Source: Arenibacter sp. F20364 (GTDB lineage Bacteria; Bacteroidota; Bacteroidia; Flavobacteriales; Flavobacteriaceae). From it: a stretch of DNA of 64,000 bases. Below are positions 7,733-17,165 of this stretch, in pieces. A program made the translations under genes and the position numbers. How positions within the stretch are numbered: the first letter of the stretch is position 1; each line of letters opens with the position of its first letter. The notes under the pieces are model-generated. The model had not been told where the DNA came from. It was given only the letters and a program-made list of their open reading frames with translations, and made no database searches. Where the stretch lies: positions 1 through 64,000 of the forward strand of contig NZ_JALKBD010000005.1 in the NCBI RefSeq assembly GCF_023015905.1, given 5' to 3'.

Positions 7733-8596
7733 TTGCAAAAAAAATATTCCTTGAAAGTTCTTCCCTTTAAAATACCCAAACCGAAAAATGAGGCCCTCAT
7801 CTACCAGGAAGATCGGGATAGGGCATTTTATGGCGAACTACACCAACATCAGGAAATACAAATAAGCCTTATCGTAAAAGGGGCAGGGTCTTTGATTGTG
7901 GCAGACACTATTAGCGAATACAAAGAAAATGATATTATTATCATTGGCAGTCATGTCCCCCACGTCCTTAAGAGCGACCAGAGTACAAGCGATGAATTTA
8001 TAATGTATTCACTATTTTTCAACAAAACCTCCTTTGGAAAACAATTTTTCGAGCTGTCGGATATGTCCGGCACACTTGATTTTTTCAAGGATTCTGAATA
8101 TGGAATGAAGGTACTTTCAAAAAAACAGAAAATAAGGAGACAATTCAATAAGCTAAACAAACAAAATAAGCTAGAGAGGGTAGCAAGCCTTCTAAAAATA
8201 ATAAATTTGATCAGCACAGCAACAACCACTCCCCTGTCATCCTTTGTTTACAAAAAGAAATTTACAAACGACGACGGGAAACGATTGAACGATGTATTCA
8301 AATATGCCATGGAAAAGTATTTTGAACCCATTACTTTGGAAGAAATTGCGGATAAGGCCAATATGGGGAAAAATTCCTTTTGCCGTTATTTTAAGAAACG
8401 AACCAATAAAACATTTTTTCAATTTTTGATAGAAATACGAATAGAAAATGCCTGCAAACTTATCAATAGCAATCCCGACCTTTCAATTTCCGAGATATCG
8501 GAACAATGTGGATTTGGAGCTATAGCCAACTTCAATAGAAAATTCAAGGAAATCAAAGGGCTTACCCCCTCAGATTATCGAGCAAAAAGATATTAA
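7733..8596 (+). CDS. AraC-family transcriptional regulator with cupin-like sensor domain
   Basis: The product is about 287 residues. The N-terminal half looks like a cupin ligand-binding domain (HQHQEIQISLIVKGAGSL, then an IIIGSHVPHVL strand). The C-terminal hundred residues hold the two helix-turn-helix motifs of AraC proteins (ITLEEIADKANMGKNSFCRY and ISEISEQCGFGAIANFNRKF). No in-frame ATG lies near the start; a stop at 7727 leaves only TTG codons at 7733 or 7751. I chose 7733, but it lies close to a weak promoter-like sequence, so 7751 remains possible. It sits 222 bases after the nap operon in the same orientation and may regulate it or the convergent peroxidase gene. No target is shown by the sequence. 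Confidence 0.88.
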   Translation: MQKKYSLKVLPFKIPKPKNEALIYQEDRDRAFYGELHQHQEIQISLIVKGAGSLIVADTISEYKENDIIIIGSHVPHVLKSDQSTSDEFIMYSLFFNKTSFGKQFFELSDMSGTLDFFKDSEYGMKVLSKKQKIRRQFNKLNKQNKLERVASLLKIINLISTATTTPLSSFVYKKKFTNDDGKRLNDVFKYAMEKYFEPITLEEIADKANMGKNSFCRYFKKRTNKTFFQFLIEIRIENACKLINSNPDLSISEISEQCGFGAIANFNRKFKEIKGLTPSDYRAKRY

Positions 8597-8663
8597 TTAA
8601 ATGATCAGTCAAAAATTGGCCCTGCTCAAATTACTCTTATAGAATAGCACCTACACCAAACAG

Positions 8664-10559
8664 TTAATTCTTATAAGCCGTAAAACTTGAGGTATCCGTG
8701 AGTGTCTCCATAAATGTTATAACATCTTCAATCTCTTGCTTGGACAAATCCAATGTCGCATCGGACAAAGTTTGGTCTTCAACCTCCAAACCCATTCCTG
8801 CCCCTCCGCCTAGGTTGTAGAAGGCCATAACATCTTCCAAAGTACCAAATAAACCGTTGTGCATGTACGGTGCCGTGAGGGCTACATTTCTAATGGTAAC
8901 TGTTTTGAACGAATTCTTAAAATAAGGATTATTATCCAATTTAAGACCATTGCCCATGCGCCCCAAATCCGTATCCAACTTTGGTGCAATGGAGTCAAAA
9001 CCTCGGGTAACACCCAAGACTTCCGATTCTGATTCCAAATAAAAGGGAGGTACAGTACCATTGAACACAGGTGCAAAATGACAACTACCACAAGCCGCTT
9101 TCCCCATAAACAAATTAAATCCCCGTTTGGCATTCTCAGGGTATTCCTTTGCTTCGTTGCGCACATATTTATCAAACGGACTATTGAAGGATTTTAAAGA
9201 GTTTACATAGGCCGCAATAGCATTACTTATAGAACGCTGATTGATATCTTCTTTATCTATCCCTCCATAAGCCTCTTTAAATAGTTTATTATAGTTGGCA
9301 TTTTTATTGAGTTTACTGATAATGGCATCAAAATCGGTATTGAACTCCAAATCGTTATCTATGACATGTATCACTTGTCTTTCAAGATCAGAAGCCCGCA
9401 TGTCCCAAAAATAACGTGTTGAATATCCTGCGTCCATCAAAGTCGGGGCATTTCTTTTGGTAAAAACTCCTTGTTGATTGGATACACTTTTGGGCAATCC
9501 ATCGGAAAAACCTTTGTTCGGATTATGACAGCTGGCGCAGGACATCACATTGTCCTTGGAAAGCTGGGGATCCTGGAACAACAACTTACCCAAGGCTATG
9601 GTCTTTGGGTTGTCCAAAGGCAGATAAACCAGTTCTGAATAAAAATTCGTGTCGAGAAAATCCTTATCGAATATATTCTTTGCTTGGTAGTTTTGGGCAT
9701 GCTTTTTATAAGGCTCTAGCCTAATGTCATTTAAATTTTGAAATTCCAACAAAACCGAATACAAAGGATTGACAACTTCCTTCAAAAATGTCAATCGATC
9801 GAAGTCATTAAAATGGGTATCGGCGTTCAATATTTCCTTACCCTTTGTGAAGAGTTCTTTGATTGCTTTGAATTTGGTCTTTGCCGGCGGTGAAAGACCT
9901 TCTACAAAGTAAAGAAATGCGGTTTCCATGCTTTGCCAGCTCACATAACTTTCTTTTAATCCATTTACAGAACCCGGGGTATCATACCCCGTTAGGCCTA
10001 AAGTAAAGATCCTGACAATACCTGACCGAATACACTCAATAATCTGACTCGATTTTAAATGGATGGGCAAATGTATTTTTGCAATAAAATCTACCTGCTC
10101 CTTAAGTCCTTTGGCCAATACTTGTATGTGCTGCAAGTTTTCATTGGAAGCCTCCCCATAAACCGCCTCATCCAACGCCTGTAAGCCACTAGGCGGAATA
10201 ACTTGTTCAGCTTCAAAATACTCGCTTACCTTCGGAAGAGGAGCTCCATTGATATAAGTACCATTGTAGAAAGTTTGGTAATAATCAAAAATGAACTCGA
10301 CCTGCTTATAGGCCAACCTAGTTTTTTCAACTTTTCTTTTCAGTGCCTCCCATTCGTTAACAGAAGTTGCCCTATTGGCAAGGGTGGCCAAATAATCTAC
10401 TTCATTTTGAAACTTGTTAAAATTGGCCGTATACAGTGCTGCTATTTTTTCGGGAATGGCATTCGTTTGTTTCGGAATGGTCGTCTTCTTCCCAGACAAC
10501 ATCAAGAGGCATATAACAATGGACCCCAACAAAATGCTTGTCGTTTTCATTTTCATCAT
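8664..10559 (-). CDS. dihaem cytochrome c peroxidase / MauG-family protein with N-terminal helical domain
   Basis: The C-terminal half is a bacterial dihaem peroxidase: CxxCH motifs at 341-345 (SCASCHNPNKGFSDG) and 490-494 (ACGSCHFAPVFNG), an intervening RYFWDMRASDLE segment, and a PYMHNGLFGTLEDVMAFYN signature near the end. About 300 residues precede it, rich in helix and resembling the imelysin-like domains found in some Bacteroidetes proteins. A hydrophobic segment at 8-21 is a signal peptide or anchor. At 631 residues it is nearly twice the length of a minimal peroxidase. It probably reduces hydrogen peroxide or oxidises a partner in the periplasm. It is the last gene of the leftward phosphatase cluster and converges on the AraC gene. 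Confidence 0.88.
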   Translation of the reverse strand: MMKMKTTSILLGSIVICLLMLSGKKTTIPKQTNAIPEKIAALYTANFNKFQNEVDYLATLANRATSVNEWEALKRKVEKTRLAYKQVEFIFDYYQTFYNGTYINGAPLPKVSEYFEAEQVIPPSGLQALDEAVYGEASNENLQHIQVLAKGLKEQVDFIAKIHLPIHLKSSQIIECIRSGIVRIFTLGLTGYDTPGSVNGLKESYVSWQSMETAFLYFVEGLSPPAKTKFKAIKELFTKGKEILNADTHFNDFDRLTFLKEVVNPLYSVLLEFQNLNDIRLEPYKKHAQNYQAKNIFDKDFLDTNFYSELVYLPLDNPKTIALGKLLFQDPQLSKDNVMSCASCHNPNKGFSDGLPKSVSNQQGVFTKRNAPTLMDAGYSTRYFWDMRASDLERQVIHVIDNDLEFNTDFDAIISKLNKNANYNKLFKEAYGGIDKEDINQRSISNAIAAYVNSLKSFNSPFDKYVRNEAKEYPENAKRGFNLFMGKAACGSCHFAPVFNGTVPPFYLESESEVLGVTRGFDSIAPKLDTDLGRMGNGLKLDNNPYFKNSFKTVTIRNVALTAPYMHNGLFGTLEDVMAFYNLGGGAGMGLEVEDQTLSDATLDLSKQEIEDVITFMETLTDTSSFTAYKN

Positions 10560-10678
10560 CCGCTTATTACCATTTTATGTACCACTTGTTACCGCTGGCC
10601 TTTCTGATTTGATTGGAACAAATCCACCCAAACGACCACTATGGTATGGTCATATTACAAAATACGCATTAAACCGGT

Positions 10679-12349
10679 CTATTCTATGGCAATAGAGTCG
10701 GTATATGTTTTCTTGTTGGTAATGACTTCTATAACGTATAGGCCTTTTGGCAGTTTGTCTACATTGATGGTTTTCTTTCTACTCTTCTTCACCAATTTCC
10801 CAATGTTGTTATAGAATTTGACTTTCTTAAGTCGTTCTTTTCCTTCCAAATTAAACTGGACCAAATCCTTGTCGGCATCATAGGATAGTCTTCCACTTTT
10901 TGGTGCCTTTTTCATTCCATCAACTTTCAGATCCATAGCTGTTTTGTTAATGGTGAAATAATCTTCTATCCCATCGGTTTCCCTTATAAACTTTACGGTC
11001 AGGTTTTGCCCCCCCTTTCCATCATCTTCCACCTCCATAACACAAGAACCCAATTGGTTCAAGGACACGGACATAGCTTGGTGGTTTAGGTCCCCCCCAG
11101 ATATTTTACCGGCAGATCCCGTAGTTATATATACGGCGCCTTCAGTGGCCAAACTGGTTTTTTGGTAAGCACCATCACTATCTGCCTTACCATCTCCGAT
11201 GCCTGTTGTTCCAACGGTATGACCCCCGTTCGAAATTTCGTCCGGGTTAAAAGTATTGGCAAATCCATAATGCCCGTTCAGGAAATAGGACCTTTCATAA
11301 GAATGGCTATGCCCGTTTAAGATAAGATCCACTCCATTGGCTTCCATCATAGGCATGAAGTTTTGCCTCATTTCAATAAGTCGATCCTCGGTGTCGGAGT
11401 CATGGGATCCTTTAGTGTATACCGGATGATGAAACAAGGTCACTATCCAATCTTGCTTTGTGTTTTGAATATCGGTTAATGTCCAGTTGTACATGGCACC
11501 TCCAACTTCCCGACTTGTATGATGTGAATCCAGTATTATAAAGTGGATATTGGCATAATCAAAAGAATAATAGGCCTCTGTTCCCGAGGCAGTACCTCCC
11601 GCCTGGGCAGCGGTAGGAAAGGTAAATATATCATAATAAGGTCCGGATTGTGTTGCAGAATCTGCCGACTTGCCATCATGATTTCCCAAGCAGGACCATG
11701 CCACGGATTTCTTCAACATATCGTCATAGATGTCAAAAAGGGCGTTTTGATATTGCTCATCCGTACCACTACCATAGGCGTTATCCCCTAAAAACAACAT
11801 CATATCTGTTTTACCGCTATTCATGGGAGCAGCGTCCACATAATCGTAATAGGCATCACGTACGGCTCTCTGATTATTATTGGCCGTTCCGGCATCACCC
11901 AAAATCCATGCACGAACAAATTGTTTGCTGCCTGCTTTAGGGGCTGTTATTACATACATATCCCCAGAATCACTTTCGGACAGCACCTCTGATTTATTGC
12001 CGATATTGAAATAATATTTTGTGTTGGGACTCAGACCGGATAAGGTAACCTCGTGTTCGGTGGTCAAAGCAGTGTTGGATGCTTTCTCCGACAATGAATT
12101 TGATATTTTTCCGTAATTCACAACGGATTGGGTTGCTATGTCCGTTCTCCATTTTACCACAACAGTGGTTGGCGTACCGCTTTGTAAATAAGGGCCCCTT
12201 ACAACAGTTACGGAAGGGGAATTCTGTGCAAGGTCATTAGGGTTGGTAACGGCAACAGCATTAACATTGGGAAGATCTACTTGGGAGGTCTGGGCAATTG
12301 AATACACCGAACATAGGGCGACTAGCAAAAAGGTACTTTTTTTAATCAT
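10679..12349 (-). CDS. secreted purple-acid-phosphatase-like metallophosphoesterase with T9SS type A tail
   Basis: This 556-residue protein has a signal peptide (cleavage after about SIAQ), a fibronectin-III-like domain at about 46-135, a calcineurin-like metallophosphoesterase domain at about 145-400 and a type IX secretion type A sorting domain at the end (KVKFYNNIGKLVKK ... GLYVIEVITNKKTYTDSI). Metal-binding motifs are visible in order: GDAG, GDNAYG, GNHDG, HHPVYTKGSH and NGHSHSYER. The expected role is hydrolysis of phosphate esters outside the cell or on its surface. Its start overlaps the end of the upstream TPR gene by eight bases, which suggests translational coupling. The final EKTYTDSI-like end makes T9SS export well supported. 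Confidence 0.9.
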   Translation of the reverse strand: MIKKSTFLLVALCSVYSIAQTSQVDLPNVNAVAVTNPNDLAQNSPSVTVVRGPYLQSGTPTTVVVKWRTDIATQSVVNYGKISNSLSEKASNTALTTEHEVTLSGLSPNTKYYFNIGNKSEVLSESDSGDMYVITAPKAGSKQFVRAWILGDAGTANNNQRAVRDAYYDYVDAAPMNSGKTDMMLFLGDNAYGSGTDEQYQNALFDIYDDMLKKSVAWSCLGNHDGKSADSATQSGPYYDIFTFPTAAQAGGTASGTEAYYSFDYANIHFIILDSHHTSREVGGAMYNWTLTDIQNTKQDWIVTLFHHPVYTKGSHDSDTEDRLIEMRQNFMPMMEANGVDLILNGHSHSYERSYFLNGHYGFANTFNPDEISNGGHTVGTTGIGDGKADSDGAYQKTSLATEGAVYITTGSAGKISGGDLNHQAMSVSLNQLGSCVMEVEDDGKGGQNLTVKFIRETDGIEDYFTINKTAMDLKVDGMKKAPKSGRLSYDADKDLVQFNLEGKERLKKVKFYNNIGKLVKKSRKKTINVDKLPKGLYVIEVITNKKTYTDSIAIE

Positions 12350-13220
12350 AATTTTTGGTTGTTAAGGAGCTTTCCAAGCTTTTTATTTGTTCTTTTAATT
12401 TTATTACGGGGTTCATATTCCTAAACTTTGCATCCAATTGCTCAATAGCAACCATGGCTAGTTTTAACGATATGAAGGCCTTATGTGGTTTATCTATTTC
12501 CGCCAAATACTTTGCTTTTTTATAATACCAGAACTCTTTTCTGTTGTATTCAAGAATAAAATAATTGTATTGTTCCAAGGCTTCTTTAGTTTGACCGGAA
12601 TCTTTAAGATAGTCCAGTTTTTTAAGTTGAAGCGATAAGGTGTGAGGCCCCAGTAGGTCCAGACCCGATTCTATCGCAGCAATAGCACCCTTGTAATTCT
12701 TATTGTTTTCCGCTAGTATGATATTGCTGTATTCCAATACATCTTCGGGACGGATATCGATCATATTATTGATTACATAACGGTAAGCGTCCAAGGATTT
12801 TTTGTAGGATTTTAGATGGAACAGTATTTGGGCTTCCAGTTTTTTAGCTTTTACATCTATACTGCCCAATTCCAAATAAGAGCCTATACTTTTTAAGGAC
12901 GCATTATAATCCTCAGTTAAATAATGGACCTCGGCAATTTGATAATGTAGCGTTTTGTCGGTATTTCCCAAGGATTGGGACCTACGATAGTCTTCCAGGG
13001 CATTGCTATATTCCAGGTGCTGCTGATACAATAACCCCCTTTCAAAGTAAAGTTTAAAATTATTGGGATTTTCGGAAATCTCTATGGTCTTTTCCGCTAT
13101 CCGTATACTTAAATCCCCATGGGCAAACAGCTGCGCAATTGATAGAAAAAATGCATAGAATAAAAATATTCTTTTAATAAAATAACCGTTTAGCTTTTTG
13201 ATATGTAACCTAACAAGCAT
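12342..13220 (-). CDS. TPR-repeat protein with signal peptide
   Basis: The product has up to 292 residues: an N-terminal hydrophobic segment (IFLFYAFFLSIAQLFA) as signal peptide, then five or six tetratricopeptide-like helix pairs (for example NFKLYFERGLLYQQHLEYSN and ALEDYRRSQSLGNTDK). TPR proteins are scaffolds and no enzymatic function is implied. It lies between two purple-acid-phosphatase-like genes on the same strand and overlaps the downstream one by eight bases, so it may assist the export or assembly of that phosphatase. The start is uncertain: a methionine closer to the signal peptide is absent, so the longest frame was kept. Confidence 0.8.
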   Translation of the reverse strand: MLVRLHIKKLNGYFIKRIFLFYAFFLSIAQLFAHGDLSIRIAEKTIEISENPNNFKLYFERGLLYQQHLEYSNALEDYRRSQSLGNTDKTLHYQIAEVHYLTEDYNASLKSIGSYLELGSIDVKAKKLEAQILFHLKSYKKSLDAYRYVINNMIDIRPEDVLEYSNIILAENNKNYKGAIAAIESGLDLLGPHTLSLQLKKLDYLKDSGQTKEALEQYNYFILEYNRKEFWYYKKAKYLAEIDKPHKAFISLKLAMVAIEQLDAKFRNMNPVIKLKEQIKSLESSLTTKNYD

Positions 13221-13381
13221 TGAAATGATGGAATTTATAAAATAATATATCTATTGTAACAGCAATTGGAAATAAACAACAAGCCTTAGCCCTTATTAAG
13301 TCCTAGACCTTGTATCACTAGTATTCCACTTACTTTCGTCAAATAATTCTTTAGTACAATCCTAAACCAACCAACAACAAT

Positions 13382-14824
13382 TTACTTTTTATCTTCTTTC
13401 AAAAAGTCTTTTCTAAGTCGGACAGGACTTTTGGGTACCCTATTGATCAATTGCTTTTTACCGTCTTTTTTAATTAAGTCGAATGCATCGTACAAGGTAC
13501 CTATAGGAGTGTACGCCTCATATTTAATGGTATCGTTGGTAACAGTAAGTATTTGAAAGAGTTGAGTATACTCCCCTCGCCTTACCATCCAGTCCTGGTC
13601 TTGCGATTCATACATTTTGGGACCACTTACAGAAACGGCATAAACCGTACCAGCGTCATCCAACACTGTTAAGCCCTGACCTTCGTTAGCGGGATAGCCT
13701 CTGGCATAGGTATGATCATGCCCTTGTAATACTAAATCCACCCCATATTTATCTATCAAAGGTTTTATACCTTCTCTCAGCTCCCAATTGTCCCGTCCTT
13801 CTTTGGTAGAATAAACCGGATAATGGGTGAAAATGGTTATCCATTTTTTAGTGTTTGATTGCAATACGGAATCTAGCCATTTTATCTGTGCCGTGCGGGC
13901 TTCCATACTTTCATCATACCCTTCGCTATCGATAGAAATCAATTTCATGTCTTGATAATCAATTGCAAAACACGTTTCTTTTAATTCCTCAATTGGCCCG
14001 TTCTCGGGCAAAGTGAATTGTGGGTTCCATAAAGAAGTTAACACACCATCCCTGTATTCATGATTACCCGGCGTCATAACACTTGGCACCGTGGCATGAA
14101 TAAAGCTGCCGGCATAAAACCATTCTCCCCATTCCAGATTGGCATCCCTATCATTTATTAAGTCGCCTGCGTGCAACATGAAGTTTACTTCAGGGAATTT
14201 TCGGTAAGAATTTCGTATTACCCTAGACCACAGGGATTTTACGTTGTTCTGGGCATCGCCAAAATAGATAAAGCTAAAGGGGTCGTCGGAAGTAGCGCTG
14301 GCCGTAGTATATTGAAACCATTCGCTCCAACCGTCGCTACTCTCCTTTCCATAACCAACCCTATATACATAGGTGGTTTTTGGCTGCAGATTGTCGACCA
14401 TTGCTGAATGGTATATAGCTTTCACAAGGGGCTCCTTCCTGTTCTGATTTTGAAAGATTTCACTTTTAGCTTCAATCCTTCTTACATCATTCAATAAAAA
14501 TTCCGGGCCGTCGGTCGCTATTGCAATTTCCACAAACCCAGCCTCCACTTGCTGGTCCGTTCTCCAATTCACGGCCATGCTATGGGACGGATCTGCAGTT
14601 AAATTGGCAATGACCCTATCCGGCACCTGGGAAGGAAAAATCAATTTATGGGCAGTTACCGCATCATGTTCCGTATAATGGCTGTGTGAATGGGAATGTT
14701 CAGTTTCGGAAGAGTGACTATGAGGTACTGTTTCCTGCTTAGACTTGCAACCCAAAAGAACTGCAAATAAAAGAAAACCTAATTTTTGTTTAGAACATAG
14801 CATACCCATTATTTTCGGTTTCAA
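13382..14824 (-). CDS. purple-acid-phosphatase-like lipoprotein with His-rich N-terminus
   Basis: This 480-residue protein has a lipoprotein signal (LLGCKSK, lipidated cysteine near 26). A run of about 20 residues follows in which His and Ser alternate (positions about 36-54), a plausible metal-binding tether. A fibronectin-III-like purple acid phosphatase N-domain (MAVNWRTDQQVEAGFVEI) leads into the metallophosphoesterase domain, whose motifs are YFGDAQNN, HAGDLINDRD, GNHEY, THYPVYSTKEG and QGHDHTYARGYP. The enzyme should hydrolyse phosphate esters at the cell envelope. It is the first gene of a leftward cluster with a TPR protein, a second phosphatase of the same superfamily exported by T9SS and a dihaem peroxidase. 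Substrate is not predictable. Confidence 0.9.
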   Translation of the reverse strand: MKPKIMGMLCSKQKLGFLLFAVLLGCKSKQETVPHSHSSETEHSHSHSHYTEHDAVTAHKLIFPSQVPDRVIANLTADPSHSMAVNWRTDQQVEAGFVEIAIATDGPEFLLNDVRRIEAKSEIFQNQNRKEPLVKAIYHSAMVDNLQPKTTYVYRVGYGKESSDGWSEWFQYTTASATSDDPFSFIYFGDAQNNVKSLWSRVIRNSYRKFPEVNFMLHAGDLINDRDANLEWGEWFYAGSFIHATVPSVMTPGNHEYRDGVLTSLWNPQFTLPENGPIEELKETCFAIDYQDMKLISIDSEGYDESMEARTAQIKWLDSVLQSNTKKWITIFTHYPVYSTKEGRDNWELREGIKPLIDKYGVDLVLQGHDHTYARGYPANEGQGLTVLDDAGTVYAVSVSGPKMYESQDQDWMVRRGEYTQLFQILTVTNDTIKYEAYTPIGTLYDAFDLIKKDGKKQLINRVPKSPVRLRKDFLKEDKK

Positions 14825-14983
14825 GTGGCTTAGATTTAATAAATGAAATCCGAATATAAAATGATTACTTTTAATTTCCTACGATTTTTGGCAGCATATC
14901 TTAAACCTTACAGTATCTTGATAATTTAATCATATATCTTAACCCAAAGCCCTATTCCAAGAAACGGGGGTGGATAATAAAAA

Positions 14984-15016
14984 CAAAAAAACGCCCGTTC
15001 TTGCGAAGGGCGTTCC
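14984..15016 (-). terminator. rho-independent terminator after rpsT
   Basis: Read leftward, the arms AACGCCC and GGGCGTT enclose a TTCGCAAGAA inner stem-loop with one bulged C. A run of seven T follows, then GTTTTT. It lies about 20 bases after the rpsT stop codon. Confidence 0.88.
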
Positions 15017-15036
15017 TTAAATATAAATTTTAAAAC

Positions 15037-15288
15037 TTATAGTGCAGCTACTTGTTTGGTCAACTTGCTCTTTAAGTTTGCAGCTTTATTGGAATGGATA
15101 ATATTACGCTTAGCCAATCTATCGATCATACTTACCACACTTGGCAATAAAGTTTCAGCAGCTTTTTTATCTTCCTCTGTACGCAATCTTCTGATAGCGT
15201 TACGGGTTGTTTTATGCTGGTACCTGTTGCGTAGTCTTACCGCTTCGTTCCTTCTAATCCTCTTTAATGCTGACTTATGATTTGCCAT
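15037..15288 (-). CDS. rpsT: 30S ribosomal protein S20
   Basis: This 83-residue basic helical protein begins [15 protein letters not shown], the characteristic S20 N-terminus, and has the [13 protein letters not shown] segment near the end. S20 binds 16S rRNA early in assembly of the small subunit. It follows two tRNA-Glu genes on the same strand, about 50 bases after the nearer one, and is closed by a clear terminator. It may therefore share the tRNA promoter. Length and sequence are normal for the family. Confidence 0.97.
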   Translation of the reverse strand: MANHKSALKRIRRNEAVRLRNRYQHKTTRNAIRRLRTEEDKKAAETLLPSVVSMIDRLAKRNIIHSNKAANLKSKLTKQVAAL

Positions 15289-15338
15289 TTTCTATTTAAT
15301 TAATTTTTTTATCGGGATAAACCCCTTAATACACTGTG

Positions 15339-15410
15339 TAGTCCGTAGGGGAATCGAACCCCTGTTACCAGGATGAAAACCTGGCGTCCTAACCCCTAGA
15401 CGAACGGACC
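15339..15410 (-). tRNA. tRNA-Glu (TTC)
   Basis: A 72-nucleotide cloverleaf with acceptor arm GGTCCGT facing ACGGACT (final G-U pair) and discriminator A. The anticodon stem CCAGG/CCTGG encloses the loop TTTTCAT, giving anticodon TTC. The T arm contains GGTTCGATTCC. CCA is not encoded. It is identical base for base to the copy at 15484-15555. Confidence 0.97.
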
Positions 15411-15483
15411 ATTTTTTGGTTACGAGTACAGACACGATTCTTATATCTAAATCAATACTCCAAAAATTTCAATATAACCTTAG

Positions 15484-15555
15484 TAGTCCGTAGGGGAATC
15501 GAACCCCTGTTACCAGGATGAAAACCTGGCGTCCTAACCCCTAGACGAACGGACC
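15484..15555 (-). tRNA. tRNA-Glu (TTC), second identical copy
   Basis: Same 72-nucleotide sequence and structure as the neighbouring copy, with anticodon TTC and no encoded CCA. The two are 73 bases apart and the spacer is unrelated to the genes. It is the first transcribed copy, directly downstream of a strong promoter-like element. Confidence 0.97.
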
Positions 15556-15578
15556 ATCAAATCGCATAATTGCGGATG

Positions 15579-15608
15579 CAAAAATACAATTATTTTTTAC
15601 TATCGCAA
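15579..15608 (-). promoter_or_regulatory. promoter for the tRNA-Glu pair (and probably rpsT)
   Basis: Read leftward, TTG (15606-15608) is followed after 19 bases by TATTTTTG (15579-15586). This is an exact match to the Bacteroidetes TTG-N17-23-TAnnTTTG promoter. Transcription should begin about 15-20 bases before the first tRNA. Confidence 0.75.
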
Positions 15609-15635
15609 GACCTAAATAAAAATTTTTAAAATCTT

Positions 15636-17111
15636 TTAATATGCCTTGGCAAAAAGCACTCTTTTCGAGGACGGTTTTCCCGTTACCATGCATACTCCAG
15701 CTTCTTCTTTGGCATCAATAGGAATGCAGCGTATAGTAGCTTTTGTCTGCTCTTTCACCAATTCTTCCGTTTCAGGGGTGCCATCCCAATGTGCCGATAT
15801 AAATCCTCCCTTATTTTCCAAAACCTCCTTAAATTCTTCATAAGAATCAACCTCCGTAATATGGGTTCTCCTATGTTCCAATGCCTTATTATGGATATTT
15901 AGCTGAATATCCTCCAACAAAAACTCAATTTTCGCAACCACCTCATCGCCCTTAATGGTTTGTTTTTCAAATGTATCCCTTCTGGCTACTTCAAAGGTAC
16001 CATTATCCATATCCCTTTGTCCTATGGCCAAACGAACAGGTACCCCTTTCAACTCGTACTCGTTAAATTTAAACCCCGGTTTCTGGGTATCCCGGTCATC
16101 GTATTTAACCGAGATTCCTTTGGAGCGTAATTCCTTGACCAAAGGACCCACTCTTTCTGAAATGGCATCCAATTGATCCTCTCCTTTATATATAGGAACA
16201 ATTACCACTTGTATTGGAGCCAATTTAGGTGGTAGCACCAATCCGTTATCATCGCTATGGGTCATGATCAATGCCCCCATCAAACGTGTAGAAACCCCCC
16301 ATGAGGTTGCCCAAACATATTCCCGCACCCCTTCTTTGGTAGCAAACTTTACATCAAAAGCCTTGGCGAAATTTTGCCCCAAAAAATGTGATGTACCTGC
16401 CTGTAAGGCCTTACCGTCTTGCATTAGGGCCTCTATACAGTAGGTCTCCAATGCTCCGGCAAAACGTTCACTTGCCGTTTTGGTTCCTTTAATAACTGGT
16501 ACCGCCATATAGTTCTCTACAAATTCCGCATACACGTTCATCATCTGTTCCGCTTCTGCAATGGCCTCCTTTTCAGTTGCATGAGCGGTATGGCCTTCCT
16601 GCCATAAAAACTCAGCAGTTCTCAAGAAAAGTCTGGTTCGCATTTCCCAACGTACCACATTTGCCCATTGGTTTATTAAAAGTGGCAAATCGCGATAAGA
16701 CTGTACCCAGCGTCTATAGGTGTCCCATATTATGGTTTCCGAGGTAGGCCTAACAATTAGCTCTTCCTCCAGCTTGGCTTCAGGGTCCACAATAATTCCG
16801 CTACCATCCTCAGCATTCTTTAATCTATAGTGCGTAACTACAGCACATTCCTTGGCAAAGCCTTCCACATGACTGGCCTCTTTGCTCAGGTAGGACTTAG
16901 GTATGAACAATGGAAAATAGGCATTCTCATGTCCAGTTTCCTTGAACATAATATCCAATTGGGCCTGCATCTTTTCCCATATGGCATAACCATAAGGTTT
17001 AATGACCATACAACCCCTAACTCCCGAATTTTCAGCCAAATCCGCTTTTACAACAAGTTCATTATACCATTTGGAATAATCCTCTGCTCTTTTCGTTAAA
17101 TTTTTACCCAT
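15636..17111 (-). CDS. proS: prolyl-tRNA synthetase (archaeal/eukaryotic-type, short form)
   Basis: This cytoplasmic enzyme charges tRNA-Pro. The 491-residue length and the absence of the large editing insertion mark the short archaeal-type ProRS common in Bacteroidetes. Class II motifs are clear: [16 protein letters not shown] (motif 1 area), [16 protein letters not shown], then [20 protein letters not shown] (motif 2) and [17 protein letters not shown] (motif 3 area). The C-terminal anticodon-binding domain follows ([16 protein letters not shown]). It is the first gene of a leftward group with the tRNA-Glu pair and rpsT, although a separate promoter precedes the tRNAs. Confidence 0.97.
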   Translation of the reverse strand: MGKNLTKRAEDYSKWYNELVVKADLAENSGVRGCMVIKPYGYAIWEKMQAQLDIMFKETGHENAYFPLFIPKSYLSKEASHVEGFAKECAVVTHYRLKNAEDGSGIIVDPEAKLEEELIVRPTSETIIWDTYRRWVQSYRDLPLLINQWANVVRWEMRTRLFLRTAEFLWQEGHTAHATEKEAIAEAEQMMNVYAEFVENYMAVPVIKGTKTASERFAGALETYCIEALMQDGKALQAGTSHFLGQNFAKAFDVKFATKEGVREYVWATSWGVSTRLMGALIMTHSDDNGLVLPPKLAPIQVVIVPIYKGEDQLDAISERVGPLVKELRSKGISVKYDDRDTQKPGFKFNEYELKGVPVRLAIGQRDMDNGTFEVARRDTFEKQTIKGDEVVAKIEFLLEDIQLNIHNKALEHRRTHITEVDSYEEFKEVLENKGGFISAHWDGTPETEELVKEQTKATIRCIPIDAKEEAGVCMVTGKPSSKRVLFAKAY

Positions 17112-17165
17112 ACCAGAAAGTTTGGCACAAAACTTGCGACCTTTTATTTAAATGAAATAGTTCGG

